Counted from the stretch's first letter, positions 1 to 8,442 are shown. The stretch is DNA of 64,000 nucleotides from Woeseiaceae bacterium (GCA_021773115.1 JAJFKS010000036.1:124001-188000), one strand, 5' to 3'. Translations and numbers: made by a program. The notes: generated from the sequence alone by a model not told the origin.

Positions 1-2841
1 GAACGGATGTTCTCGAGTTCCGACGAAAATCAGGCGCAGATATTCCTGCAGTTCGGTTGGGACCAGAGCATGGGTGCCAAGGGCATTGAAGCCCGCGCCA
101 AAGTCGACAGTATTCGTCACCTGTTGCCACAGGACGTTCGCAGGGTGCTGGTATTCACTGGCTCGCTGGGTGATCAGCCGGTACTTCAGTTGCGAATTTC
201 ATCACAGCGGGACTTGTCGAACAGCTTTGAAATGCTGGACCGGCTGCTAACGCGCAGACTCGAGCGCATCGAAGGCGTCTCACAGGTTTTTTTGCAGGGT
301 GTCGATGCTCGTGAAATTCGAATCTTGTTGAAACCCGATCAGCTTGCTGCACACGGCGTCGATATTGCCAGTGTCCGCGACTTGCTGATGCGCAGCAACT
401 TCGCAGTCAGTGCAGGCAAAATTACCGCAGGTGAACAGCGCTTCAGCGTTCGACCGAGTGGTGAGTTTGCATCCGTCGACGAAATTCGCGACCTGACGAT
501 TAACAACACCGGGCTGCGACTGCGCGACATTGCTGACGTTAACCTGAGAACACCGGAGCGTAATTACGGTAGGCACCTCGACCAGAAGTACGCGATTGGC
601 GTTGCCATCAGCAAGTCAACCGGTGCCAACATGGTTGAGGTCACCGACCGGGTGATTGCCGAAGTCGAAAAGATCGGCGCGCTTCCCGAGATGCAGGGCA
701 TCAAGATCTTCTCACTCGACAATCAGGGTGATAGCGTTCGTGAGTCGATTTCCGATTTACTGAATGCCGGCGCGCTCGGCGGTTTGCTGGCTATCTTTGT
801 GCTGTATCTGTTCCTGCGCCAGATCACCACAACGCTGATAGTCACGGCATCGGTACCGTTTTCTCTGATGATTACGCTCGGGGCTTTGTACTTTGCCGGG
901 CTGACACTCAACATCCTGTCGATGATGGGGCTGATGCTGGCTGTCGGCATGCTGGTTGATAACGCTGTGGTCGTAACGGAAAGTATTTTTCGGCATCGCG
1001 CGTTGGCCCCGGACAAGCCGATCGAAGCAACAATCAGCGGCGTTAAGGAGGTTGGACTGGCAGTTATCGCCGGTACCGCAACCACCATCATCGTATTTGC
1101 ACCAATGATTTTCGGCGCCAAAACCGATATCACGATTTTCCTGACACATGTTGCGATCACGATTATCGTGGCGTTGACGGCCTCGCTACTGATCGCGCAG
1201 ACGCTTGTACCGATGCTCGCCGCCCGAATCGCGGTACCGCCACAACCCAAAGAGGGTGCCTGGATGGGGCGGCTGACAGTCCGCTACGCGCGTAGTCTGG
1301 AGTGGGTGCTGGGACATCGCTGGTGGACGGCACTGGGCATTTTCCTGGTTTGCGTTATCGGTGTGCTGCCTATGGCGCTGGATCTCGTCAAGTTCGACAT
1401 GTTCCCGCAGGACGTCGGCCGCCGCTTGTTCATGCCCTACCATGTCCAGGGGCAGCACTCGCTGGAACGAGTTGAGCAGTCCGTCGACAAGATTGAAGAC
1501 TTTCTGTACGCCAACCAGGAAAAGTTCAACATTCGTTCCGTCTACAGTTACTACGATCAAGGGCGCGCTGAGTCGACTTTGCTCCTGACCAGCGAGGATG
1601 ATGCGACTTTGTCGACGAAAGAGATCATCGCATTAATCGAGGAAGGCTTGCCGCAGATTGCGATCGGAGAACCGAGCTTCTCGTTCGATCAGCATGGTGG
1701 TGGTGACGGTTTTACCGTGCAGGTCAGCGGAGATTCCACCGAGGTTCTGAACGATCTCTCCTTCGGTATCGCGCGCTCGCTCGAAAGCATCGAGGGCCTG
1801 AAGGACGTTCGCAGTGATGGTGAATCGGGCACCAAGGAAGTCCGTGTCATTATCGACCGCACGAGAGCTGCCAATGTCGGGTTGTCGACCGCTGCAATCG
1901 CGCAGTCGGTCAGCATCGCGATGCGGGGTGAGAATATGCGCGAGTTCCGCGATAAGACCGGCGAAATAGCGGTACGATTGGCATTCCGCGAGAATGATAA
2001 GCAGAGCGTCGAACAACTCGCAAACCTGCCCTTATACACGCCCGATGGTCAGCGCATTACGCTTGGCGCCGTGGCGTCGCTGCACGTGAGCCGTTCGCCG
2101 GACGTCATCCGGCGTACCGACCGTCAGACCGCTGTTATTTTGTCGGGCAACCTCGACGACGATGTCAGCGCGGAAGACATTCGGCCACGCGTCAAAAGCC
2201 TGATGGATCAAATTGAATTACCACCAGGTTACAGCTGGAAAGAAGGACGTGGCTTCGAGCGGCAAGACGAAACAGCGGACATGATGGTGACAAATATCAT
2301 TCTCGGCGTGGCCTGCATTTTTCTCGTCATGGCCGCCCTGTTCGAATCACTGATTCTGCCATTCTCGATTATTCTTGGCTCGATAGTGTTTTCGATACTC
2401 GGTGTCTTCCTGTTCTTTGCGGCCACCGGTACGACATTCTCGTTCATGGCAATGATCGGCATCATGATTCTGATCGGTGTGGTGGTTAACAATGGCATCG
2501 TGTTGGTTGATCACATCAACAACCTGCGCCAGGAAGGCATGCCACGCGACCAGGCAATCATCCTGGCGGGTCGAGATCGATTGCGGCCGATTTTGATGAC
2601 GGTCGCGACGACGATTGTTGGGCTCGCTCCGCTCGCAATGGGAACCACCCAGGTCGGCGGCGACGGACCGCCTTATTACCCGATGGCGAGAGCAATTATC
2701 GGAGGGCTGGCATTTTCTACCGTGGTCTCGCTGCTGGTCGTTCCGGCACTGTATGTTTATTTCGACGGGCTGGCCGCCTGGGGTCGCAAAGTGATGCGCA
2801 CAGCCCGCGCGGGTCGTGCGCCGGTTGTTGGTAAGGCCTGA
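1..2841 (+). CDS. RND efflux transporter permease subunit (5' end outside window)
   Basis: Inner-membrane proton-driven pump subunit of the AcrB/HAE superfamily, working with a periplasmic adaptor and an outer-membrane channel. The frame is open from base 1, so the N-terminus (about 80-100 residues, including TM1) lies upstream; 946 codons are visible. The fold has two halves. TM4 is seen near residue 300 (GMLVDNAVVV, the proton-relay acidic motif) and the equivalent second-half segment near residue 820 (GVVVNNGIVLVDH), with two large periplasmic loops between helix bundles. The substrate cannot be read from the sequence: it could be drugs, bile-like compounds or lipids. The pump class is certain, its specificity is not. 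The adaptor gene is presumably upstream. Confidence 0.93.
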   Translation, partial: ERMFSSSDENQAQIFLQFGWDQSMGAKGIEARAKVDSIRHLLPQDVRRVLVFTGSLGDQPVLQLRISSQRDLSNSFEMLDRLLTRRLERIEGVSQVFLQGVDAREIRILLKPDQLAAHGVDIASVRDLLMRSNFAVSAGKITAGEQRFSVRPSGEFASVDEIRDLTINNTGLRLRDIADVNLRTPERNYGRHLDQKYAIGVAISKSTGANMVEVTDRVIAEVEKIGALPEMQGIKIFSLDNQGDSVRESISDLLNAGALGGLLAIFVLYLFLRQITTTLIVTASVPFSLMITLGALYFAGLTLNILSMMGLMLAVGMLVDNAVVVTESIFRHRALAPDKPIEATISGVKEVGLAVIAGTATTIIVFAPMIFGAKTDITIFLTHVAITIIVALTASLLIAQTLVPMLAARIAVPPQPKEGAWMGRLTVRYARSLEWVLGHRWWTALGIFLVCVIGVLPMALDLVKFDMFPQDVGRRLFMPYHVQGQHSLERVEQSVDKIEDFLYANQEKFNIRSVYSYYDQGRAESTLLLTSEDDATLSTKEIIALIEEGLPQIAIGEPSFSFDQHGGGDGFTVQVSGDSTEVLNDLSFGIARSLESIEGLKDVRSDGESGTKEVRVIIDRTRAANVGLSTAAIAQSVSIAMRGENMREFRDKTGEIAVRLAFRENDKQSVEQLANLPLYTPDGQRITLGAVASLHVSRSPDVIRRTDRQTAVILSGNLDDDVSAEDIRPRVKSLMDQIELPPGYSWKEGRGFERQDETADMMVTNIILGVACIFLVMAALFESLILPFSIILGSIVFSILGVFLFFAATGTTFSFMAMIGIMILIGVVVNNGIVLVDHINNLRQEGMPRDQAIILAGRDRLRPILMTVATTIVGLAPLAMGTTQVGGDGPPYYPMARAIIGGLAFSTVVSLLVVPALYVYFDGLAAWGRKVMRTARAGRAPVVGKA

Positions 2842-2953
2842 TAGTCGTCCTGCGCATTTTTCACGCAGTATTTGCGGCCTATCGGGCGACTGTCTTAAAT
2901 AAAAAGCTCGCTGTCCGTGTGCCGCTGTCACCCTGAAACTGGCCGGGCTGACA

Positions 2954-3709
2954 TTAGGCTACGCGCCGCCTCACGGCGGCAACACCCAAAATCGATAGCA
3001 GCAGCAACCAGCTAACTGAGCCACCGCCCTCGGTCACAATAACCGTCGTGCTTTGCGGCGTATCGTGTCCAATGTCTTCCAGTGGCAGGTAGGACAATTC
3101 GGACGAGTCCTCCGGGCCAAAACTCGCAAGGAAAGTTCCGTCATAGGCATCGAATAATTCGATCAGAATATCGTAGTCACCGGTTGGGTAACCAGATACC
3201 AGTTCAGTGTCGACAATGTATTCGTCATCACTGGATGCGCCATAAATCGTGAAGTCCTGTGTCGTCACGTATTCGTTCCACGGGCCGAACTCATAGCTCA
3301 GGTAAATCACTGCATAGACGTCCGCCACCGAATAGTTCGTGTCCGCATCAAACAGCAAGTCAATGCCAGCAAAGTAGCCGTCGCGATCAAGGTCTGAATA
3401 GAGATCGACATCTGCGTCGTATATCCAGAAATCGATGCTGCTGGCTTGCGACCCACCACCCGATAATTTCTGCTGACTGGATACCCGCGCTGTTGTTGTT
3501 CGCTCGCCCCGCGTTATCAGCGGCTCCAGTTCATCATGCGAAACAACTCCACCACCGATTGAGCCGCGTTCAATGCCCTGCCCTTGTGATGTGGTACTGA
3601 GTCGCGTCTCCGGCTGGTCATCGGCGTAGGCAACGACGGTTCCTGCCAATAACAAGACTGTGAACCACGCGTAGTAGATTGAGCGAATGCTGAGTGTTCG
3701 GGTTTTCAT
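2954..3709 (-). CDS. Exported protein with GlyGly-CTERM sorting tail
   Basis: 251-residue protein of unknown function. The start at 3709 is chosen because AGGAGG lies 9 bases upstream; an upstream in-frame codon at 3727 lacks such a site. The N-terminus is a signal peptide (basic MKTRTLSIR, then a hydrophobic run ending near AYA). The mature part is acidic and Asp/Tyr-rich, with DLDRDG-like stretches that could bind calcium. The C-terminus is GGGS, then a hydrophobic helix WLLLLSILGVAA, then RRR, which is the GlyGly-CTERM pattern. In that family the tail is cut by rhombosortase and the protein is carried by type II secretion. The rhombosortase gene is not in this window. Surface location is inferred and the role is unknown. 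Confidence 0.75.
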   Translation of the reverse strand: MKTRTLSIRSIYYAWFTVLLLAGTVVAYADDQPETRLSTTSQGQGIERGSIGGGVVSHDELEPLITRGERTTTARVSSQQKLSGGGSQASSIDFWIYDADVDLYSDLDRDGYFAGIDLLFDADTNYSVADVYAVIYLSYEFGPWNEYVTTQDFTIYGASSDDEYIVDTELVSGYPTGDYDILIELFDAYDGTFLASFGPEDSSELSYLPLEDIGHDTPQSTTVIVTEGGGSVSWLLLLSILGVAAVRRRVA

Positions 3710-3794
3710 TTTCCTGTCCTCCTGCACATTACGCGTCTATTAAATGCCTTCATCACTGAATCATTGCTGAACCGGTATTTTTGCTTAGCATCTC

Positions 3795-4718
3795 GTGCGA
3801 TCATGTTCAGCTCGTGTTCATGAAATTGAGATCACTCCATTGCCGCACATCGCAAAACCGGATCACGTTGGCAAGGCCATCGTCTGGCTCCTGTTCGGGG
3901 TTGCGGGCGGGCTCGGTCTGGATCTTTGTGCAAAAGAATTATTGCGAACATATTCGCTGCAGGAATTTGTGCTGGTGCGCAGCGCGATCGGCGTATTCAT
4001 TTTTTTTGTCTTGGCGCCACGAGTTTTCGGTGGCTTCAAGATGCTGCGTACGCGGCGCTGGAAATGGCATCTATTGCGAACGATGCTCGCAGTTGGCGCA
4101 ATGTATGGATTCTTTTATGGTCTCGCGCGAATGCCGCTGGTCAACGCCCTGACGCTCGGCTTCACCGCACCACTGATGGTTACGGCATTGTCTGTGCCAT
4201 TCCTGGGTGAAGACGTTGGCTGGCGACGCTGGGCGGCCGTCTCGGTCGGTTTTGCCGGAACACTGATCATGCTCCGGCCCGGGACAGGCGAATTTTCATT
4301 CGCGGTGGTCGCTATTTTAATCGCTGCATTTTGCTATGCCTGCCAGGCGATCACAGCGCGATACCTGTCCAGCGAATCGATGCTATCGCTCGCTGTTTAC
4401 GTCGTCGTCGGTCCGTTGTTGATCGCCAGCACTCTGATCAGAAATGACAATTGGATAACGCCGGATACCAAAGGCTGGGTTTTGATGGCGGGCGCCGCGA
4501 TGTGTTCTGTGATCGCGTGGGTCGGGTTTATCAACGGCTACCGACGATCGTCACCGGTCATTCTCGCGCCATTTGAATACACCGCCCTGATCGGCGGCGC
4601 AATTGCCGGCTATTTGATTTGGGACGAAGTGCCGGACCGCTGGGTACTACTCGGCGCAAGCATTATTATTGGCTCCGGTCTCTACGTAGTCTATCGAGAG
4701 GTGGGTCAGAAAACTTAG
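3795..4718 (+). CDS. EamA/DMT-family permease
   Basis: Inner-membrane transporter of the drug/metabolite superfamily, with about ten hydrophobic segments arranged as two EamA repeats (roughly residues 25-155 and 170-300). The second-repeat signature is visible near residues 250-280 (PFEYTALIGGAIAGYLIWDE). Typical family length is 290-310, and this is 307. The GTG start at 3795 gives a long polar leader; a TTG at 3840 preceded by GAG is an alternative that removes 15 residues. The substrate is unknown: relatives export amino acids, S-adenosylmethionine or other metabolites. Its stop codon overlaps the stop of the convergent TerB-like gene in the tetranucleotide TTAG. Confidence 0.85.
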   Translation: MRSCSARVHEIEITPLPHIAKPDHVGKAIVWLLFGVAGGLGLDLCAKELLRTYSLQEFVLVRSAIGVFIFFVLAPRVFGGFKMLRTRRWKWHLLRTMLAVGAMYGFFYGLARMPLVNALTLGFTAPLMVTALSVPFLGEDVGWRRWAAVSVGFAGTLIMLRPGTGEFSFAVVAILIAAFCYACQAITARYLSSESMLSLAVYVVVGPLLIASTLIRNDNWITPDTKGWVLMAGAAMCSVIAWVGFINGYRRSSPVILAPFEYTALIGGAIAGYLIWDEVPDRWVLLGASIIIGSGLYVVYREVGQKT

Positions 4719-5158
4719 ACGTCGCCCGCAACCAAACCGGCGATCTGCGCCGGCGTGACTTGTAGTGCATTGGCTACTCCGTTGAAAAAATCGATTTCCA
4801 AAACACCAATATTACTATCGCTGCGAAATACGTCAGCGAGTGCCTGAATGGTTTTCGCGCGATTTTCATCGGTCATTTTCTTGCGCACACTGCCAAGATA
4901 CTTACGCAAAGTAGCCTCTGCATATAATTCTTCGCGCGCTGCTACCCGGATATCTGCAGATGAAAAACTCTCGCCCGTGTTTTCCTGCAGGATTTCCTGA
5001 ATACGCTCAATTTCAGCCGGCTGAATATTGATGTCAGCATCTGCTGCCCGCGCCAACGTCATCAACAGAACTTCTTTAAATAGTTCATTTTGCTGGTCAT
5101 CGCTATAATCCGCCCCACCGAAGATTTTGAGTACGTTCTTAAGATCTGCAATTGCCAT
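4715..5158 (-). CDS. TerB-like (tellurite resistance B fold) protein
   Basis: 147-residue soluble acidic protein, probably all-helical. It matches the TerB-like pattern: a helix with an acidic patch (ARAADADINIQPAEIERI) about 40 residues from the start, then a second helical repeat with SDSNIGVLEIDFF near residue 120. TerB-fold proteins bind metal at the acidic patch and appear in membrane-stress and phage-defence contexts. Single-gene homologues outside ter operons are common and uncharacterised. No ter genes are nearby. It is convergent with the EamA permease, sharing 4 bases. Confidence 0.7.
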   Translation of the reverse strand: MAIADLKNVLKIFGGADYSDDQQNELFKEVLLMTLARAADADINIQPAEIERIQEILQENTGESFSSADIRVAAREELYAEATLRKYLGSVRKKMTDENRAKTIQALADVFRSDSNIGVLEIDFFNGVANALQVTPAQIAGLVAGDV

Positions 5159-5250
5159 GTAGTTTCTCTTTATTGGATGGTTGGCTGAGCGAGTAATAAT
5201 AACCTGAATGCCGCGCTCGTTAGAAGGCGTTTTTGGAAGTAATTTTTCTC

Positions 5251-5279
5251 TTGGATTTTATGCACTTACAAGAGATACT
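5251..5279 (+). promoter_or_regulatory. Sigma-70-type promoter for the 26-codon ORF
   Basis: TTGGAT at 5251-5256 and GATACT at 5274-5279, spaced by 17 bases. The predicted start of transcription is near 5286, giving a leader of about 27 bases before the ATG at 5313. Read by eye; moderate match to consensus. Confidence 0.45.
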
Positions 5280-5312
5280 GTCTTTGGGCAAACAAACGAA
5301 AGGAGGTGATCC

Positions 5313-5393
5313 ATGTCTCGTGGGATAACAGAGGTATCTAAAAAACCGATGGGATTAACGCGCAAAATGGAGCACCGATTCGCGTTTGAATAG
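5313..5393 (+). CDS. Small ORF (26 aa) behind a near-perfect Shine-Dalgarno sequence
   Basis: A 26-codon ORF beginning MSRGITEVSKK and ending FAFE, with net positive charge (about 7 Arg/Lys against 4 Glu) and no membrane segment or signal peptide. It is supported by a ribosome site, AAAGGAGGTGATCC, at 5299-5312. This is complementary to almost the whole 3' end of 16S rRNA and directly abuts the ATG. It also has a promoter-like pair upstream and an intrinsic terminator 29 bases downstream. The ATG sits closer to the core GGAGG than is usual, but is within range. It could be a genuine microprotein, a leader peptide or a ribosome-binding RNA. I recognise no family. Confidence 0.5.
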   Translation: MSRGITEVSKKPMGLTRKMEHRFAFE

Positions 5394-5409
5394 CCCGTCT
5401 TTTTAGATA
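5335..5409 (+). repeat. Nested inverted repeats across the small ORF
   Basis: TATCTAAAAA at 5335-5344 pairs perfectly with TTTTTAGATA at 5400-5409. Inside this, AACGCG (5357-5362) pairs with CGCGTT (5381-5386). In RNA this makes a long stem-loop enclosing most of the small ORF and its stop codon, just before the terminator hairpin. This suggests a structured short transcript. Confidence 0.5.
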
Positions 5410-5421
5410 TGCAATCTCACG

Positions 5422-5450
5422 GAAAGCCGCAGCGATGCGGCTTTCTTTGT
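5422..5450 (+). terminator. Rho-independent terminator
   Basis: A perfect 9-bp stem, GAAAGCCGC (5422-5430) with GCGGCTTTC (5437-5445), and a six-base loop, followed by TTTGTTTC. The T-rich tail is on the plus side only, so it ends the short plus-strand transcript starting near 5286. It lies just beyond the 3' end of the minus-strand desulfurase-like gene. Confidence 0.8.
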
Positions 5451-5452
5451 TT

Positions 5453-6724
5453 CTAGGCGGCGAGTATGCCCGGCAGAACCTCCAGCATTTCATCAATTTC
5501 CGCAATGCTGTTGTAGTGCACGGGTCCGACCCTCACGACACCGCCCGTATCGGCGACGCCCAGCGCCTTGGCCGCTTCCACCGCATAGTTGTCGCCACTC
5601 CAGACAAAAATATTCTCACGCGCAAGGCCTTTGGCAACCGCTGCCGGCGCAGCACTTCTGTGGGTGAACGACACGGTCGGCACGCGCCGACACATGGCAT
5701 CCGCGCTGGTGATTCCTTGCACTGTTACGCCATTGATGGACGTCAAGCCGTCGATCAGGTGCCGCGCGAGATGCTCTTCATAAGCGAACAACAGCTTCAT
5801 CGCATTGCGAATTTCGCCGCGTCGTCCGGACAATGTTGATGCTACCGCTGTGTCAGGCTGACCCATTGACGCACCTATCGACGCAAAATAATTAACCGTT
5901 GCCGCGATACCGGCAAATCCCTCGTGACTTTGTGTGCCGGTTTCAAAACAGCCAGGAATACTTGCCGAGGCCGGACGGACTTTATACGGCTCGAGTTTCT
6001 CCAGCCGCTCACGGCGGCCCCAGAGGATGCCCTGGTGCGGACCAAAGAATTTGTACGACGAACAGACAAAAAAATCACAGCCGATATCGACAACATCCGT
6101 CGCAATATGTGGCGCCGATTGTACGCCGTCAATGAACGACATCGCCCCAGCGGCTCGCGCTTTCGCGCAGATCGCCCTGACGTTATTGATCGTACCCGTG
6201 AGGTTACTGGCACCGCCAACGCAAATCAGTCGCGTGCGCTCACTAATAAGATCGTCAAGAACGTCCAGATCAAACTCAAAGGTTTCGCGATTGAACGGCA
6301 ACCAGCGGATCTCGAGTTGCAGATCCCGCGCCAGTAAAACCCAGGGCCAGACGTTCGCATCGTGATCCATGCGCGACAGGATGATTTCATCGCCAGGCGA
6401 CAACAAGCGGCCAATCGAACGGGAAAGGTGCAAGGTGATCGTCGTCATGTTCTGGCCGAAAACAATCTCGTCGCTTGATGGCGCATTGAGAAAGTCCGCC
6501 ATCGCATCCCTCGCTGACTGCACTATCACATCAGCCGCTTTTGCCGTCGTGAAGTAACCGCCGAGATTCGAATTCTTGCTAAGCAGGCAATCCGTCATCG
6601 CTTCGGCAACCACCGTTGGCACCTGGGTACCGGCAGGGTTGTCAAAGTAGATTCGACGCGTACCACTGTCCGTTAGCGACAACGCAGGAAACTGCGCGCG
6701 CACGACTTCTAAATCGAATGACAT
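5453..6724 (-). CDS. Cysteine desulfurase-like class V aminotransferase (VC1184 type)
   Basis: 423-residue PLP enzyme of fold type I. The PLP lysine is in SSYKFFGPHQG near residue 232, an upstream aspartate is in FIDGVQSAPH near residue 202, and the N-terminal substrate segment YFDNPAGTQVP fits the SufS/NifS-like branch called VC1184-like, whose substrate is not established. No typical mobile-loop cysteine of SufS is evident, so true desulfurase activity is doubtful. The start at 6724 has AGGAA 7 bases upstream, and the previous gene ends 3 bases before it. It is therefore the last gene of the minus-strand run that begins with the DUF6249-like protein at 8254. Confidence 0.82.
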   Translation of the reverse strand: MSFDLEVVRAQFPALSLTDSGTRRIYFDNPAGTQVPTVVAEAMTDCLLSKNSNLGGYFTTAKAADVIVQSARDAMADFLNAPSSDEIVFGQNMTTITLHLSRSIGRLLSPGDEIILSRMDHDANVWPWVLLARDLQLEIRWLPFNRETFEFDLDVLDDLISERTRLICVGGASNLTGTINNVRAICAKARAAGAMSFIDGVQSAPHIATDVVDIGCDFFVCSSYKFFGPHQGILWGRRERLEKLEPYKVRPASASIPGCFETGTQSHEGFAGIAATVNYFASIGASMGQPDTAVASTLSGRRGEIRNAMKLLFAYEEHLARHLIDGLTSINGVTVQGITSADAMCRRVPTVSFTHRSAAPAAVAKGLARENIFVWSGDNYAVEAAKALGVADTGGVVRVGPVHYNSIAEIDEMLEVLPGILAA

Positions 6725-6727
6725 GAA

Positions 6728-6964
6728 TTATTCCTGTGGCTTGCCGCCCCATTTTTCCAGGTGCGCATCCTTTGCCCGCTGGCGGACTTTCGCATGGCGA
6801 CGGTTCAAATTCAGTGAATCGGGGTCGCATACCTCAGCCCTGATAATGCCGAGGTCGTCGGCAGCGTCGAACAGACTCGGATACCAGCGCTCCCACTCAG
6901 GAAGCAATGCTTCAACTTTCTCGCGAAGGCTCATTGCCGCAATGTAACCGAGCATTTGCGTCAT
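6728..6964 (-). CDS. Small conserved-looking protein of unknown function
   Basis: 78 residues from the ATG at 6964. A TTG at 6994 overlapping the previous stop (TTGA) would give 88, and an ATG at 6934 would give 68; no strong ribosome site decides between them. It is soluble, with a Trp/Tyr-rich centre (LLPEWERWYPSLFDAADDLG) and a basic C-terminal part (NRRHAKVRQRAKDAHLEKWGG). I do not recognise the family. It sits between the sigma-factor-associated membrane protein and the desulfurase-like gene with almost no spacing, so co-expression is likely. Confidence 0.55.
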   Translation of the reverse strand: MTQMLGYIAAMSLREKVEALLPEWERWYPSLFDAADDLGIIRAEVCDPDSLNLNRRHAKVRQRAKDAHLEKWGGKPQE

Positions 6965-6990
6965 GACAATGCCGCGTTGCGCGGTACGAC

Positions 6991-7329
6991 TCAATCCTCG
7001 AGAAATCGCATAAGCAATAGACAGGCGGCAAGCAGAATTGCTCCAAGCACAACGATCTGGAACTGGGGAATGGAGCCTGCGGTCGCGCTGACGAAACGCT
7101 CTGGCACCAGCGTCGAGAGGCTAGCTAACAAGCCGACCAAACCGGCCAGCGGCTTAAACGCTATCGCGCCGCCAGCGATTCCTGCAACTGGCAAAATCAG
7201 TCGGCGAAGCCACAATTTACGCTGTAATTTGCGCACAATGAGTTTGCTGAAGCCGTCGTCTGCGATGGGCGGCGCGGCGAACAGCGCCTCCAGCATCCGA
7301 TCCTCTGGGTCTTTGATTTTTTCAGCCAT
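6991..7329 (-). CDS. Small two-TM membrane protein, possible anti-sigma partner (DUF5056-like)
   Basis: 112 residues. The start at 7329 (MAEKIKDPEDRM) overlaps the sigma-factor stop by 8 bases; a longer frame exists upstream but runs inside the sigma gene. It has a cytoplasmic N-terminal segment of about 45 residues (FSKLIVRKLQRKLWLRR), then a hydrophobic stretch LILPVAGIAGGAIAF to about residue 75 and a second membrane helix near the C-terminus (IVVLGAILLAACLLLM). Overlap with an ECF sigma gene and this layout suggest a membrane partner or anti-sigma factor. No zinc-binding anti-sigma motif is visible, so the role is an inference. Confidence 0.6.
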   Translation of the reverse strand: MAEKIKDPEDRMLEALFAAPPIADDGFSKLIVRKLQRKLWLRRLILPVAGIAGGAIAFKPLAGLVGLLASLSTLVPERFVSATAGSIPQFQIVVLGAILLAACLLLMRFLED

Positions 7330-7873
7330 GTTGATGATCTTCGATTTCAAAACTCGTCCTGATCTTTTCTTTACCACGAAAAATAATGGATTTCACGGTT
7401 CCCACCGGCAGATCTGTCGCATCACCGATCTCCCTGTGTGACAAACCGCAGGCATAAGACATAACGATAATTGCTCGCTCTTCTTCATTAAGCACCGCCA
7501 GAAACTTGTCGAGGTCGGTCAGTTCATCCGTTGGCGGTGCCTGGCTACGTGACTCCTGATCCGCGACCTGCCCTGCGGACTCCAGGATTTCTGCATAGCG
7601 CTTTGATTTCCGTTTGGACTGTAGAAATGTCGTATAGGCGACTTTCAACAACCAACCGATAAATGAACCTCGCCCGGAAAAAGTCGGTAGCTTGTCCCAG
7701 GCATGAATAAAGCAGTCCTGCGCCAAATCATCTGCCAGTGTGTAGTCACCTGCCAGCTTGCGCAGGAAATTACGCACATGCGACTGGTGACGCCGTATCA
7801 GTTCACCAAACGCGGCGGTATCCTCTGCGGACACCACCCTGGCAACCAGCTCGTGATCGAATTCAGTAGACAA
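7322..7873 (-). CDS. ECF-family RNA polymerase sigma factor
   Basis: 183 residues. Region 2 spans roughly 20-90 (LADDLAQDCFIHAWDKLPTF, then WLLKVAYTTFLQSKRK) and region 4 spans roughly 120-175 (LNEEERAIIVMSYACGLSH, then LPVGTVKSIIFRGKEKI). It has no sigma 1.1 or region 3, as expected for group 4. The start appears to be TTG at 7873, with only a weak ribosome site. It is encoded between a DUF6249-like membrane protein (15 bases upstream) and a small membrane protein (8-base overlap), so regulation through a membrane partner is likely. The target promoters are unknown. Confidence 0.9.
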   Translation of the reverse strand: MSTEFDHELVARVVSAEDTAAFGELIRRHQSHVRNFLRKLAGDYTLADDLAQDCFIHAWDKLPTFSGRGSFIGWLLKVAYTTFLQSKRKSKRYAEILESAGQVADQESRSQAPPTDELTDLDKFLAVLNEEERAIIVMSYACGLSHREIGDATDLPVGTVKSIIFRGKEKIRTSFEIEDHQHG

Positions 7874-7888
7874 AATACGGCCCGATTT

Positions 7889-8254
7889 CTAATTTCGATC
7901 TGTAAACTTGTGCAGGATCATGTAGCCGACGCCAAGACAAAACGGGAATGACGCGATACCCATAAAGATTCCTGACACGTCTTCTTCATCGGGAATGCCG
8001 AATCCAAACGCCACCAATCCGATCGATAAAGCCAGCCAGATAACACCCAAGCGCAGATCCTTGTCTTTCGAGGGTCTAGGGTGACCCAGGCGATCGACCA
8101 GCTCAGGACTCAGGTCCTGCCCCTTGTCCAGCGCCGCCCGAATCGTCTGTTGGACTTCGCTGCGACTTCGGTAACGAAACCAGACCAATGCACATAAAAA
8201 GATGGTCATGCCGGTAAACATGACAATGGGTACCCATAGCTCACTGATTTCCAC
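7889..8254 (-). CDS. DUF6249-like membrane protein
   Basis: 121 residues if started at GTG 8254, which has GGAG 8 bases upstream; an ATG at 8305 would add 17 residues. It has an N-terminal membrane helix (WVPIVMFTGMTIFLCALVWF), then a cytoplasmic segment with RSRSEVQQTIRAALDKGQDL and LSPELVDRL, followed by two more hydrophobic segments. This matches the small membrane family DUF6249, which I recall next to ECF sigma genes in related bacteria. It is the first gene of the sigma operon. Function unknown; a membrane signal input to the sigma factor is an inference. Confidence 0.65.
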   Translation of the reverse strand: MEISELWVPIVMFTGMTIFLCALVWFRYRSRSEVQQTIRAALDKGQDLSPELVDRLGHPRPSKDKDLRLGVIWLALSIGLVAFGFGIPDEEDVSGIFMGIASFPFCLGVGYMILHKFTDRN

Positions 8255-8442
8255 TGTAATTACTCCACTAAATTCGATTGTTGTATTTTCACCGTTCAGA
8301 TGCACCGCAAGCTGCGATTGGATGCGAAAAATTATAACTTATTGTTTTTTATATTTTTATTACTTTTCAACGCCGATGTTACCGGGATACATTCCAGACC
8401 TTGTGTCATACCGACCGCCCGCCCGGTCAACAAACGAAGCGC

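Noticed and set aside
723..1250. 175-residue minus-strand ORF within the RND pump
   Set aside because: Antisense shadow of transmembrane coding sequence; the Ile/Thr/Val-rich composition reflects the reverse complement of helices.
5453..6724. Calling the PLP enzyme SufS or IscS
   Set aside because: No suf/isc neighbours and no clear loop cysteine; only the VC1184-like branch fits.
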